A stretch of 64,000 nt of DNA from Termitomyces sp. T153 (Eukaryota > Basidiomycota > Agaricomycetes > Agaricales > Lyophyllaceae). Positions 44,966-56,917 of this stretch are shown in pieces. The DNA lies in assembly GCA_018296165.2 (NCBI GenBank), contig JACKQL020000025.1, positions 496,001-560,000 on the forward strand, read 5' to 3'. A program made the position numbers and the translations under genes. The notes below the pieces were generated by a model. The model had not been told where the DNA came from, made no database searches, and worked only from the letters and a program-made list of their open reading frames with translations. Each line of letters begins with the position of its first letter. The stretch's first letter is position 1.

Positions 44966-46700
44966 TGTCCACAAACCTGTCAACTGAGTCATTTTTTGAA
45001 GGGCATGCCCAAGGTTCAAATCCTATGTTGGGGTGCCTGCCAATGTCTGAGTCATCTGTGTGGAAGAGTGAATGTGGTTGTTGTACTGGAACTCTGCATC
45101 TGGCAGAAGCACATCCCAGTCATCTTACTTTTCATTACAAAACAGGTGGAGATACTATTCCAGTTCCTAGTTAACATGTTCTGTCTGCCCATCTGACTGA
45201 GGGTGATAGGCCATGGTGGTATGGAGCTTCACTCCCAGCAGGTGGTACAGCTCCTGAGTAAACTCTGCCACAATTTGGGGGCCTTGGTAAGAGACATACT
45301 AATCTGACAGACCATGGAGCTTCCAGACATTCTTCTGGTGCAGGCTAGCCACTCTCAGGACAGAGCAGGTGGTGTGGGTAGGGATGAAGTAGGCCCATTC
45401 ACCATAGAGGTCCACTACTACTATCACAGCATTGTACTTATGAGCATCAGGGAGTTTAACAATGAAATACACTGATGCATCACTCAAGCAAGCAGCTGGA
45501 ATAGGGAGAGGGTGGAGCTGACTCATGAGTGCCTGGCAATGAGGCTTGCTGTGGAGACAGAGATTGCAGGTGTTGGTGTAGGTGCCTATATATTGGGACA
45601 TCTGAGGCCACCAGTAGTTCTGGGATACCAGCTCCAGCATCTTCCACCTTCCAGGATGCCCAGCTACACAAAAGTCATGGTGTTGCTTCACAATGTGTTG
45701 GTGGAGCTCCAGAATATTGGGCATGTAGATGCATCCTCAGAAAGTTAAAAGCCCATCCCAAAGACCCCACTTATCCACATGCACAGACTTAACTCTGCTT
45801 GCTTGTCAAGCTTGTAGGGCCTGTGCAGCCTGAGCCACCACATCCTCTTGTGCACCTTCTTGGTTTCCTCTCCAGATGTTCTTGAGGATGTTTGCCTCAT
45901 CTCCTTGAACCACAATCCTCTCTAGAGTGTGAATGGCAAAGAGCTCAGGCTGGAGGAGGATGATGTCATTGTTATTCCCTGCCTCAGTGCTATGGTTAGC
46001 CTGCCTAGACAATGCGTCTGGTTTGCCCATGCTCTGCCCAGGTTTGTGATGCAGCAAAAAGTCAAAGTTGGCCAGATACAGGGACCACTGAGCTTGTCAT
46101 TGATTTAGCTCCTTAGCCATATGAAAGTACTTGAGGTTCTTGTGGCCTGTCCAGACTTCAGATGTATACCATGCACCCTCAAGGAAATGCCACCATTCTT
46201 GAAGGGACCAAATAATAGCAAGCAGCATCTCCTTATCATGGAACTCATAGTTGCATTAAGGCTTTTGGAGTAGAAAGCTACTGCATGCCACTTGCCATCC
46301 CCTCTTGACTGTTGGGAGAGGACTGCTCCCATGGCAAAGTCAGAGCTATCAGCTTCAACATGGAAGGGAGAGTCATCATCTGAGAACAGGAGGACAGGTT
46401 TTGAGGTAATAGCTTGCTTGAGGGCACCAAAGGCACCTTGCTGTGAGAACTCTCACTGCCATGCTGTGTCTTTGACAGTGAGGTCAAAAGAGGGGATGTG
46501 CATGGTGAGAGAAATCCTGTATGCACCTCTGGTAGAAGTTGACAAACCCAAGAAAGGCCTGTACTTCCTTCTTGTTCCTTGGCTCAGGCCATTCCACTAC
46601 ACCTGCCATTTTAATGGGGTCCATCCCAGCTATTCCATGCAATATGATAAAACCTAGGTACTCCACCATAAACTGCTCAAATTCACACTTCTCAGGCTTC
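44966..46700 (-). pseudogene. B3 RT end, RNase H and integrase
   Basis: RT tail (VEYLGFIILHGIAGMDPIKM near 46665-46610), RNase H (near 46360-46190) and integrase with an intact-looking HHCC finger (HHDFCVAGHPGRW near 45680; CNLCLHSK near 45565). The first core Asp is replaced (SVYFIV near 45480), and a complete stretch to KLHGLSD near 45305 follows. Beyond it the core is frame-broken to 44966. Confidence 0.7.
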
Positions 46701-46915
46701 AGATAGAGCTAGTGTTAGCAGAGGCATTCCCAGACAATGTGTGTGACTTGGCAATGGTCCTCCAAGGTTTTTGATGTTCATCTTCCTCCTGAGGTTCACA
46801 CCAAACACCTTGGACATCCTTGTAGAGGGCATTTCTATGAGGGAATGCTAGAGGGGGAGATCCAGGAGGCCAAGATCATGTCTTGCTTCCCCAAGCTAGA
46901 GGTGGCAAAACCAGC

Positions 46916-48500
46916 TCACTCTGAGTGGTTTTGGTCACAAAGGACCAGGTCCACCACAGAACAAATAGAGCCAGCTTCATTGAGCATGCCATCAACATTG
47001 TACATGGGGATAGGACAAGAGAGGGGACAAGTGGTGAGACAATGTTGTTTCACATAGTCTGCACTGAGGAAGAGGCCCATTGCTCTGCTGTTAAGCAGGG
47101 CAACCACCTTTCAGGTCTGCTGAGTATCCATTGTCTTGATCTCTACCTGTAGCTTCAAGGAGTTGGTAGAAGGGGTGGAAGCAATAATGCAGCAACAGGG
47201 GAGGCAGTGTTCTCATGCAGGAATCTGGAGGCATGGATTAGGAGATGTACTCCCAGCTGAGACTTTAGCTGGGGGGAAATTTTGTATGTCAGCATAGTAT
47301 CAAGGGCGGCAGCAGATATATTTGATTCTATGGACAGGGGAGCATAATGATTAGCACTAGGCAATGGGGGTGTACAGGTCATCCATTGACCATTTAAAAA
47401 GCCTCCTCCAGCTCTATGGATGCCATCCCCAACTCTTCAGCTGTCTTGGTAAGGGGCACAGCTATGGACATGTCAGGAGAGGGCACTCTGGCTACATTCC
47501 AGGCTGCTAGAAGTTAGACAAGCAGCTCTTCTTGCTTCAATGCTGGGAGGTAGCACACCTCAGCCCTTGAGGACAGTAATGGGCAAAGTGGCCCACCTTT
47601 CCACAGTGTCAACACAGCAGGGGGTGGAGGATTGCTGGCAAGAAGCATCTATGTCCATTGGGACTCCTGATAGCAGGAAGTGTGTGGGGGCTGGAAGGGT
47701 TGCACTTGCTCAAGAGACTACTGGAGCATGCAGGGTTCTGGAGGGTATGAAAGGAGTGACTCAGGGGGTGAACCTGCCATGAGAAAAAGGTGCAATCAAG
47801 AGTTGCATCCACTACAGCTCATGTTGCAGTTCCATCAGCTGCCACTGTTTGTGTCCCACTTTGTACCAGGTCTCAATGCACTCATTGTTCAGATGCCCCT
47901 CTGCCATACTGTCAATGCACTCCATGAGCATGGGATTTAGTCCATCATGGAAGGTGAAGCAAAGCTGCAGACCATCTGGATACCCAGTTTGCTTGACTAA
48001 GGCATAGAACAAATAAATGTCCTTGTCCAGTGACCACTTCCCTTTACTGTACCGGGTTTGGCCTCAAAGAGCAAGAGTGACAGTCTTGGAAGGATCAAGG
48101 AGCAGGAACTCAGCTCAAAATTCCTTCTCAAACTGTCTAGCTGGAGAAACTCTTGACTCCTCTGGGGTGTCAGAAAATGTGCAATGCATAGGTCAAAGCT
48201 CAGCTTGCCTTTATGTAGATGAGGACCCAGGAAATTTTCAGGGTATTGGAGGCAAAGGCTTCACTGCTTCACTGGATATAGGTGATGCAGGATTGGAGGA
48301 AATGTTCCCCAACCTTACAGTCCCCATCAAATATGTCAGGGAGCACAGGACAAGGAAGTTTGGAGTGAGAGGCCAAAACCTCCAAGCTAGATGCAGAAAA
48401 AAACCTCCCTGCAGCTGCTGGGGGTCCAGGAAAGGAGTCAGAGTGAGGGGGAGCTGTTCCAGGAAGGCCTGGAGGGAGAGGGACATGGCTTTAGTGGTTT
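46916..48500 (-). pseudogene. B3 gag and protease
   Basis: The gag block LVKQTGYPDGLQLCFTFHDG near 47995-47935 aligns with B2 gag. A knuckle near 47625-47580 reads C-stop-HC-GKVG-H-FAHY-C, where the stop replaces the Trp of B2. The protease near 47107-46916 has NSRA instead of DSGA. Reading frame is lost in several places. Confidence 0.65.
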
Positions 48501-48757
48501 GATGTAGTCCAGTGAGTTTGGCAGTTGTGGGGGGTAAGGCAAGCTTGGATAAGTTGCTCTAGGGATGGCAAATGGCTCCAGGCATTGTCCTGGGGGCTTG
48601 TGGCATCAGTGGGAGGTGCTGAAGTGGTTGGTTGGGTCATAGGAGGAACACAGAGAGTGGCAAGACACTGGTGGGGGAGAGACCTTTTGAAGAACCAAGC
48701 AGAAACTCAGACAATTGAAAAGGGGGCTCCCAGACAGAATATAGAAATTTGTTCTGC

Positions 48758-49199
48758 TGCAAGGGCAACCTCTGGAGGCTGTGTCTCAATCACACAACTG
48801 GCAGAGGGAATTCCAAAGTTTATGAGCAGTAGTGGCACAGCAGAAACTAACTAGATACCTGGCAGAGGGAATTCCAAAGAGAACAAGTCTGAGGATTCTG
48901 ATTGCCAGGACTGCAAATTTACAGAATTGGACCATGGGAAATACTGTGGGAAATATGACATTGGATTCTGCACATGCACAGAGTCTGACATCATTTTCAA
49001 AGCTATTATCAAAGTCACATGACCAGAAACCAGAAATCCATCATAAATGGCTTCAATCTTGAGCCACAGATCACATGGTACTGTCAGATAGCCCTGGATT
49101 GAGAGTACTTGTGGCCAAAGGATGAGAGTCTAGGAATGAGAAGCTGACTGGGAATAGAGGAAACAAGATGATACTTCAGACATGTGCAGTCCCCTGACA
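48758..49199 (-). repeat. B3 5' LTR (442 bp)
   Basis: Begins TGCAAGGG (decayed TGTAAGGG) and ends CCCCTGACA on the plus strand. Keeps the AGAACAAGTCT motif near 48878. The adjoining PBS (below 48757) is AGAACAAATTT, partly mutated. Confidence 0.8.
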
Positions 49200-49509
49200 G
49201 TCTGGGGCTAATAATGAAGTACAATTCTTTGATGGTTGCATAGAAAACATGACTGTATTTATAGTAAGTAAAGGTAATGAAACTAAAAAGAGTCAATAAT
49301 GGTGAAAAGAGTTGCTAGCAACATAGGCCAAGCCAGGAGGAATTGCTTATGAAATTCAATAACCCAAAGTGTAGCTAGATTCAACACCTGGAATGACAGC
49401 CAGTATGCTGATTGCTAGAGTGTCACATAGTAAGGCATGAAACCAAATCAAGAAATAATGAAACTGAGGCAATAATATCAAGAAAGGGAATATTGTTGGC
49501 AACCTTACT
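49200..49509. other. No feature seen
   Basis: AT-rich sequence right of the B3 LTR; no ORF or repeat I can support. Confidence 0.5.
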
Positions 49510-50330
49510 AGGAGATCATTAGAGGTTGCCAGGGAAAGTCATCTGATGGGCTGGGGGCCTTAGACCACATGGGAGGAACATACCCTTCAGGCCATGTATT
49601 GTAGGCAGTGTCCCCTTTGAACACCACTCCTTGATCATACATGAAGAACTGTCCAAAGTCCTCCATATCACTGTAAGGCAATTTGGCAGGTCAATGCTCT
49701 CCACATGGACCTAGTGGGTCTACATCACACCATGGGCTGTTCAACAGTAATGACTGATCCAGCCTCTGTCAATGCCATGTTAGTTGCTACCAGTATTCCC
49801 ATTATAGCCTGTCTCTGATGGTCTACAGCAGCCTGTCTTGCTGTGTAATCTCACAGCATTTTGCCAGGCTGTTGTGATGCATGGAGTAAGGTCAGTGCCT
49901 CATTGACTAAAGTGGGGGCAACAATTTCCCACCTATGAACAGTGAAGGCATTGCTAAGGATGCATGGGATCCTTGCAGCTTCTTCTGCTGTAGTTCACTA
50001 CCTCCAGCACTAGGAAGAGCATATAAAGTTCCATGAGCTTTACCAGGTCAGTTTGAATGATCCCCACTCCTAGCAACTGTTGAATTGTTATATGCTTAGC
50101 TACTCTTGCAGCTCAGCATTGTTGCATTGAGGCCTGAGTGACCTCAACCTGGCTCTGCCAAAACACTAACACCCTCTGACAGAGGATGTCATCTGAATTA
50201 GCCTCAGCATAAGTATCCAAGGTGTCACCAACATCCTCTAGAAGCATTTCAATAAATGCTGATGGTCCCACTAGCTTTGAGCTCAGGCCCAACTCACAAC
50301 TGTACAGGGCCCTCTGCCCTGCACATGTTT
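49510..50330 (-). pseudogene. Degenerate unknown ORF
   Basis: On the minus strand a coherent protein can be read across frame changes: SKLVGPSAFIEMLLEDVGDT (near 50280-50220), DDILCQRVLVFWQSQVEVTQ and IQQLLGVGIIQTDLVKLMEL (near 50085-50030). It continues with WEIVAPTLVNEALTLLHASQ (near 49940-49880), IMGILVATNMALTEAGSV and, at the end, TAYNTWPEGYVPPMW near 49610-49570. Stops are few and of transition type. No family recognised. It may be a transposon-associated gene because CpG is nearly absent. Confidence 0.4.
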
Positions 50331-51855
50331 TTGTAGGTACTCCACAGTGGAGTAATCAACAAAGGAAAGTCCTGGCACTCTCCTGTGGTCACTGGGAAGG
50401 ATCTAAGACCTTCCACTTGCAGTGCCATGGGCACATACAAAAGTTTTTCTCCTTGCTCACTGACATGGCTGCATCTTCCAGCTCTACCTTTGGGTATAAC
50501 CAAGCAGAGTGCACTCAAGTGTCCTCAGTAGTGATGCCTGCCTGACCAGTTGCAGGTGGTCAAATGGGAGTAGCTGCTGGCAGCCCTCCTGGCATGATAC
50601 CACTCTCTCTCCCAATGCCACAATGTTATGTGGCAAGATCCAATGTCCCATGTGGAGCACTCTGCAGTGCTCCATTGAACTCTGGTTTGGACCTAAACTT
50701 GGACATCTGTCCTTCCATGGTCACAATTGTACCCATTGAGGAAGATGAATTTTAAAATTATTAATGTTCTGATTGTAACTAGTGGTAGTGAACTTATTTC
50801 TGGAAGTTTGGCTTCTGCTTTGCAAATAAGTCAATGTTTGTTTGACTTGAAGAAATGTAACATTTTCATTATGGGTCATGCAGCTTATGGTTCACACCTT
50901 GTAAGTCAAAACCAGTCATGATTCTGTCTATGAAGTATGAAGTAAGGTGCTGCCTTACATAAGTAAAGTAAAGGGGTTTTATCAGTGGTCTCATGTGATG
51001 CTACAATAATGATATGACTGAATAATCAATCAATAAAGTAATCTTCATACATAGTAATGGGATGCTCTGCACTTATACACTCAATTTCATGCTCAATACA
51101 ACTATTTCTTGGAGAGATATAACTTTGTGTGTATAAGGTGTGTCTAGTGACCTTTAAACTGAAGATGTTGGCATTGCCTTGTTGACAGCTTTCCTTTGAT
51201 TTATGTAATATGTAATCTCTCCCCTGCTATCATTGATCATTGTTGACAGCTTTCCCTCCATTATGAGAAAAAAGTGTGCAAGACAAAAATTGTCAGACCA
51301 TTCTCCTGAGTGATACACATTCCTCAGTGCAATGGTACCTTGATGACTTGTATATATACACAGAATCAAAATGTGCTTCTTGTGAATCAAATTTGTGCAG
51401 GGTGTTTGTCTATGTACAAGCAATTCCTATCATAAGATGCAATATCACATCACCTATACTTTCTGTAGTGAATGTCACCATCAAGAATGGTATACAGTGT
51501 TGCTGGTATAATATACTATTCCAATCATCATTTTACTTCCCATATAATATCAACTGACAGCAGAGAAAGCTGAATCCATGATGGTTTAACAACTGGGTGA
51601 AGTACTTGTCAGAGTCAGCTATTCAGACCATTGATCTTTCGGTTTGTGGTGAAAGAGAGGATTTGGTAGTATTCTATACATGTGATTTGATTGCATAAAT
51701 CAATGAGCACCTGTTCAACTGTCTTTGAATCTCTGTAATCATGGTCCCTCATTGTACAAACCTTGCAGGTTGTGCATTCAAAGTACATACCTTTTTTGAG
51801 ATATATGTCATGTAGTAACATGGCTTACAACAAAATGCATAATTGTTTGGCTAGA
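50331..51855. other. No supported gene
   Basis: Left part (to about 50750) is CpG-poor, repeat-like. The right part is AT-rich unique sequence with only short random ORFs. Confidence 0.5.
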
Positions 51856-53226
51856 TCACGGGCATGCCATGCTGTGCAATGGCCCATACCTACTAGTTAT
51901 TAATTCGAAGATTCCCTGTGAGGAATGAGTAAGTATCAGAACTCTTTGGTTTTCAAAAGGTACTAGTACTGACCGAGGAAGCAGGACGACTCTCCTACTC
52001 TTCTGAATGTCCAGTCCACCTTTTTGAAAGTACCTCTGACTCTCAAAGCTCCAAGAATCATGTCCCCTCATCCAGTAAGCCATGCCATTCAGATAGTGTT
52101 TCACTTGATCATCAAACTCTTTACCAAAAGATGGGACATGGCATAGGTCCTCCAAGAACTTGTGTACAAGCTTTAAACAGTAGTCTCCAACCCACTCCAT
52201 TGCTTCGTTCAAGCCAATATTTTCTTGATGCATCACGACAATAACCGCGTTATGAATATCACCGCGGGCTTGTTCAATATTGTAGGAATACATATCCTAG
52301 TCAAAGTTCAGAGTGGAATATAGTCAGAATAGAATATAGACGGTCGAGAGAATACAGAGATTACATTCATGAGTATGGTCAGATCACTGCAGACATCCGT
52401 GAGTCGACGAATAACCGGATCTTCAAAGACCTCGTCCGGAAGATCGAGTGTGAATTGAATAGGCATGAATGTCGCGTTCAATGCAGCTGTAGAACGGCGG
52501 AGAATAATATAATCATCAATGTTCCTGATGAAGCATTGAGCACGATCATGAGCTTCTTCAACAACTGCAGTGGTGTATTCGTCGAGTGCTTCGATGAATC
52601 GACGGCGAGCACTTTCGGATACACATTTTAATGACGACTGCGAGAATCTAGATGAGGACACAAAACAATTAATTTTGAGAGCCTCTGAATACATCCGAGA
52701 CTTACTGGCGGCTAATCTCTCCAATTACACACTCGTCGGCTGGCCTGGGTTTGTGAGGATTGCGTAAGGCATCCATGACAATCGTTGCCAGTTGCCGAGC
52801 TTCATGAGGCATCGCAACATCCGTATATTCATCATAACAGGTATACAGAAGCATGAGATCACAACACGTGCGAAGGACATCTGTATACCCACAGATATGT
52901 AGTAGTTGATAAGAATGACTAGATCATTCTGAGCTAGCAGAGAAGTATACCTTTGTTCTCCAAAGGATATGTGAGAGCAGCGAGCAACTCTAAAGATAGC
53001 AAAACAATATAATCAGTCCTCTGGCCTAGATAGACAGACAGGGCTCACCAATCTTGCCGAGGTCCATTGCCCGTTGTACACGGGGTAGGATTCCATCGAA
53101 ACTTCGTATCCATGCTGACGATTCTGCTTTTGCCTGAAGGTAGTGTGGATTGAGAATGCGCTTCCAGGGCCATTGCACAAGAGGATCAGGGAGAATGAAG
53201 ACGGATTCTGAGGGGTCAGCGGTCAT
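51856..53226 (-). CDS. Sesquiterpene synthase (trichodiene/Cop-type terpene cyclase), intact copy
   Basis: Six exons on the minus strand: 53226-53049, 52989-52951, 52880-52706, 52647-52365, 52296-51970 and 51915-51856, giving about 353 aa, the usual length. The start [21 protein letters not shown] matches the family. The Asp-rich motif DEYTD lies in exon 3 (near 52810). The NSE triad NDMYSYNIE spans the exon 4/5 junction. Basic RY pair (SQRYF) near the C-terminus. Intron donors GTGAGC, GTATAC, GTAAGT, GTAATC and GTACTA; acceptors all AG. The last intron (54 nt) is in frame, so it could be retained. It would cyclise farnesyl diphosphate using Mg2+; product cannot be told. Divergent from an inverted copy at 53756. 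Confidence 0.85.
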
Positions 53227-55085
53227 CTTTCAGTATGCCTACATTCCTCTATTGAAATCCCCTCCCCCAGTACTTATAGGAAAAAAGGTGGCAGATCTTT
53301 CCATTGTCAACTGTAAAAGAACCTGTACTCTGACAACTAGGAATGATTATCTCTAAACATAATATGACAACTAGAGTTCGATAGGCAGCTCATTTTTGAT
53401 GAGGATGAGGACTTCATACAGCAGAACCTTGGAAATGAAGACTTGAACACAGTTGCCTTGTCAGGTGTCAGGAAGGATCATAATCCTGTCAGGAATTCGT
53501 GACGATCAATATTGATCGTCACGAATTCCTGACAGGATTATGTCCTTCCTGACACCTGACAAGGCAACTGTGTTCAAGTCTTCATTTCCAGGTTCTGTAT
53601 GAATCATCTCATCAAAAATGGCTGCTGCTAGTTGTCATATTATGTTTGAGATTCTTCCTAGTTGTCAGGCGGTTCTTTTACAGTTGACAATGGAAGATCT
53701 GCCACCTTTTTCCTATAAACTGGGGAGACAATAGAGAATGTAGGCATACTGAAAGATGACCGCTGACCCCTCAGAATCCGTCTTCATTCTCCCTGATCCT
53801 CTTGTGCAATGGCCCTGGAAGCCATTCTCAATCCACACTACCTTCAGGCAAAAGCAGAATCGTCAGCATGGATACGAAGTTTCGATGGAATCCTACCCCG
53901 TGTACAACGGGCAATGGACCTCGGCAAGATTGGTGAGCCCTGTCTGTCTATCTAGGCCAGAGGACTGATTATATTGTTTTGCTATCTTTAGAGTTGCTCG
54001 CTGCTCTCACATATCCTTTGGAGAACAAAGGTATACTTCTCTGCTAGCTCAGAATGATCTAGTCATTCTTATCAACTACTACATATCTGTGGGTATACAG
54101 ATGTCCTTCGCACGTGTTGTGATCTCATGCTTCTGTATACCTGTTATGATGAATATACGGATGTTGCGATGCCTCATGAAGCTCGGCAACTGGCAACGAT
54201 TGTCATGGATGCCTTACGCAATCCTCACAAACCCAGGCCAGCCGACGAGTGTGTAATTGGAGAGATTAGCCGCCAGTAAGTCTCGGATGTATTCAGAGGC
54301 TCTCAAAATTAATTGTTTTGTGTCCTCATCTAGATTCTCGCAGTCGTCATTAAAATGTGTATCCGAAAGTGCTCGCCGTCGATTCATCGAAGCACTCGAC
54401 GAATACACCACTGCAGTTGTTGAAGAAGCTCATGATCGTGCTCAATGCTTCATCAGGAACATTGATGATTATATTATTCTCCGCCGTTCTACAGCTGCAT
54501 TGAACGCGACATTCATGCCTATTCAATTCACACTCGATCTTCCGGACGAGGTCTTTGAAGATCCGGTTATTCGTCGACTCACGGATGTCTGCAGTGATCT
54601 GACCATACTCATGAATGTAATCTCTGTATTCTCTCGACCGTCTATATTCTATTCTGACTATATTCCACTCTGAACTTTGACTAGGATATGTATTCCTACA
54701 ATATTGAACAAGCCCGCGGTGATATTCATAACGCGGTTATTGTCGTGATGCATCAAGAAAATATTGGCTTGAACGAAGCAATGGAGTGGGTTGGAGACTA
54801 CTGTTTAAAGCTTGTACACAAGTTCTTGGAGGACCTATGCCATGTCCCATCTTTTGGTAAAGAGTTTGATGATCAAGTGAAACACTATCTGAATGGCATG
54901 GCTTACTGGATGAGGGGACATGATTCTTGGAGCTTTGAGAGTCAGAGGTACTTTCAAAAAGGTGGACTGGACATTCAGAAGAGTAGGAGAGTCGTCCTGC
55001 TTCCTCGGTCAGTACTAGTACCTTTTGAAAACCAAAGAGTTCTGATACTTACTCATTCCTCACAGGGAATCTTCGAATTAATAAC
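51896..55085. repeat. Giant inverted repeat (about 1.6-kb arms) centred at 53510/53511
   Basis: Left arm 51896-53510, right arm 53511-55085. The centre 53479-53542 is a perfect 64-bp palindrome with no spacer. The gene portions of the arms differ by one base that I can find. The 529-bp zone between the two start codons differs by many short indels, nearly all shorter in the right arm. Confidence 0.9.
53227..53755. promoter_or_regulatory. Divergent intergenic region between the two terpene synthase copies
   Basis: The 529 bp between start codons at 53226 and 53756 includes the palindrome centre. No TATA box stands out at a convincing distance from either start. If the duplication is real it is a shared bidirectional upstream region. 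Confidence 0.5.
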
Positions 55086-55128
55086 AGTGGGTGAACCATC
55101 ATTTTTTCCAGCTGTACAGATCCGCTGA
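53756..55128 (+). pseudogene. Sesquiterpene synthase, inverted copy with 1-nt frameshift
   Basis: Same exon layout in mirror image: 53756-53932, 53992-54030, 54101-54275, 54334-54616, 54685-55011 and 55066-55128. One base is missing in exon 1 near 53822 (AAGCCATT versus AAGCGCATT in the other copy), which shifts the frame after WPWK. The Asp-rich and NSE motifs are otherwise retained. The last codons differ because the inverted repeat ends at 55085, giving the C-terminus VGEPSFF. Either a recently broken duplicate or an assembly artefact. Confidence 0.75.
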
Positions 55129-55880
55129 CTCAAATTGTTGACCCTCGAAAATATAGTTCAACCCCCTCAAGCTCACTTCACCATCTTGCTCGCATATCAA
55201 GTTGTTGTTTTCCTTTTGCAGTATGCTTTTGTAAAGAGGTATTAACTCGATCACAATGGTTTCATATGCCCATGGTTACAACGTAAACTACTATCTGATG
55301 CATTGATGCCTGTCTTGACCTGCAATGAGCGGTTAGCATGGTATCCCAGTCATACAAATGTACGTGCAATTGATCAATCTGACACTAAGCTCAGTACTAC
55401 TGCCAAAATAAATACTACAATTCATGACGGAGATATAATTAGAGTTCGACTCCTGGAATATAACTCATTTTGAACGCCTAGCCTCAGCTCCCGTCCCTGT
55501 ATGTATCCTCAAAATATTCTTTGACGCACCATCCCCACATGTAGTAAGTAACACACTCACTCACTCATACACGCACGCACAGAAAAATTTTGACCTATAC
55601 CGAATACGGGAACACGGGAACGCGGAATAAAACCCGATCTTTAGGCTCCTCCATGTCGTGTCGGGTATTCGGAATAATGACTGACGGTTCATCCCTGCAG
55701 GAGCCTGGAATATACCTCAGGAAGTATGAATCCTGGCTCGAGAATTTTGAGCGATTTTTGGGAAAAAATGGAGGTCAGGTTTGGGGTTTTTAATCCTGGC
55801 GCGGTCAAAACTTTGAGGTCAGGTTTTGGAAATTTGTTTGTAGTGAAAACAAAGTTTTCACCTAACCAATAGGGCTCCGC
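55129..55880. other. No supported gene
   Basis: Low-complexity and AT-rich; short ACTC/ACGC runs near 55550-55580. Confidence 0.45.
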
Positions 55881-56024
55881 ACCGTACCGTATTACGGGTA
55901 CGGCCGTAGAAAAATGATGAGTCAAGACGGGTAATTTTTGAGGGTACCGGTACCGTATAGAGAGGCAAATATGAATCGTACGAAACGGTACGGATATATA
56001 GACGGCCGTGAAACGGGCTACGGG
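55881..56024. repeat. Cluster of GTACGG/CCGTAC palindromic motifs
   Basis: ACCGTACCGT, ACGGGTACGGCCGT, GGTACCGGTACCGT, AACGGTACGG and GACGGCCGTG occur within 145 bp. They form several overlapping inverted repeats around KpnI-like GGTACC centres. Confidence 0.55.
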
Positions 56025-56425
56025 AATGTTGAATATGCAGAATATAATTGTAATGAATGAAAAAGGCACTTTTATGAACAATCAAAGATGCAATAGTAGG
56101 AATCTAATGCCCAAAGTGAAAAAGTGTTCAAAATGTGACTTATGAAGAACCTTCGTTACCTTCTCGCGTTACAAATGCAGCTTTTTCTTGACCACCATGA
56201 GAACACAAATTGTTGCAGGCTTTAAGCTGGCACGGCAAAGTGATATAGTATCACGGCCATCAGAAAAACTCGTTCTACAGCCACAGCAGATTCTGAATAA
56301 CAAAAACCGTGAGCATCTGTCCGTCAATGACATTATACACTCACCAGGAATTGAGAATATGTCTTGAGCATGATGGTACAAATCAGGGAACTGAGCACGT
56401 CAACCACGCCACCATAGATTGGTTC
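56025..56425. other. No supported gene
   Basis: Short ORFs only; becomes CpG-poor to the right, where a gag remnant begins. Confidence 0.4.
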
Positions 56426-56917
56426 CTACACTCTACCCTCAGTTGTAGGGATCTCAGTGAGGGCAAACAATCCTCCACTATCACTACCCTGAGTGTAATA
56501 ATTGTTCTGGTACATCTCAAACTTGATGTACTCCTCATCCTTGGCCTGAGTCCCATCAGATTCATCCATGTGTTCAACTTTGACTTTACCAAGCTCTTTG
56601 TCCTGTTCATCATCAGTGTCACCCACATCCAAGGGAGCGGCAGTATGTACTGCTTGCACAAATACACAAGGAGTTGGTTTACCTGGCTCCCTGCACCTCC
56701 AGGCAAAGTGATCAACCTTCCTGCACTTATAACAAGTAGCAGACTGACTGGCATCCTTACTTGGTTGGCCAAATGCAATGGCCAACACATTTTTTCCAGT
56801 GGCAAGATGTTTACTTGCTGCCTGCACTGCTCCAGTAGGTTGGGGAGGCACCTGACCCCCAACTGCCCATAGAGCCAATGGCTTTGAGGCCAGCCATACT
56901 GCTGGCCTTTTCACCAT
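56426..56917 (-). pseudogene. Retrotransposon gag fragment with CCHC knuckle
   Basis: A 163-codon minus-strand ORF with knuckle CYKCRKVDHFAWRC (about 56734-56693) and an acidic tail rich in D/E and Y. The knuckle has C-x2-C-x4-H-x4-C spacing. No capsid domain survives upstream and no pol downstream. It is a different family from A, B and C. Confidence 0.6.

Larger units (their letters stand above)
44966..49199 (-). mobile_element. B3: family B element, minus, 3' end lost
   Basis: 5' LTR at 49199-48758, then gag, protease, RT, RNase H and integrase downward, ending within the integrase C-terminal part at 44966. Chromodomain and 3' LTR are missing. Degraded by transitions and small deletions. 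Confidence 0.8.

Noticed and set aside
55441..55451. Second tRNA/SINE B box (AGTTCGACTCC)
   Set aside because: No T-arm pairing and no anticodon arm upstream.
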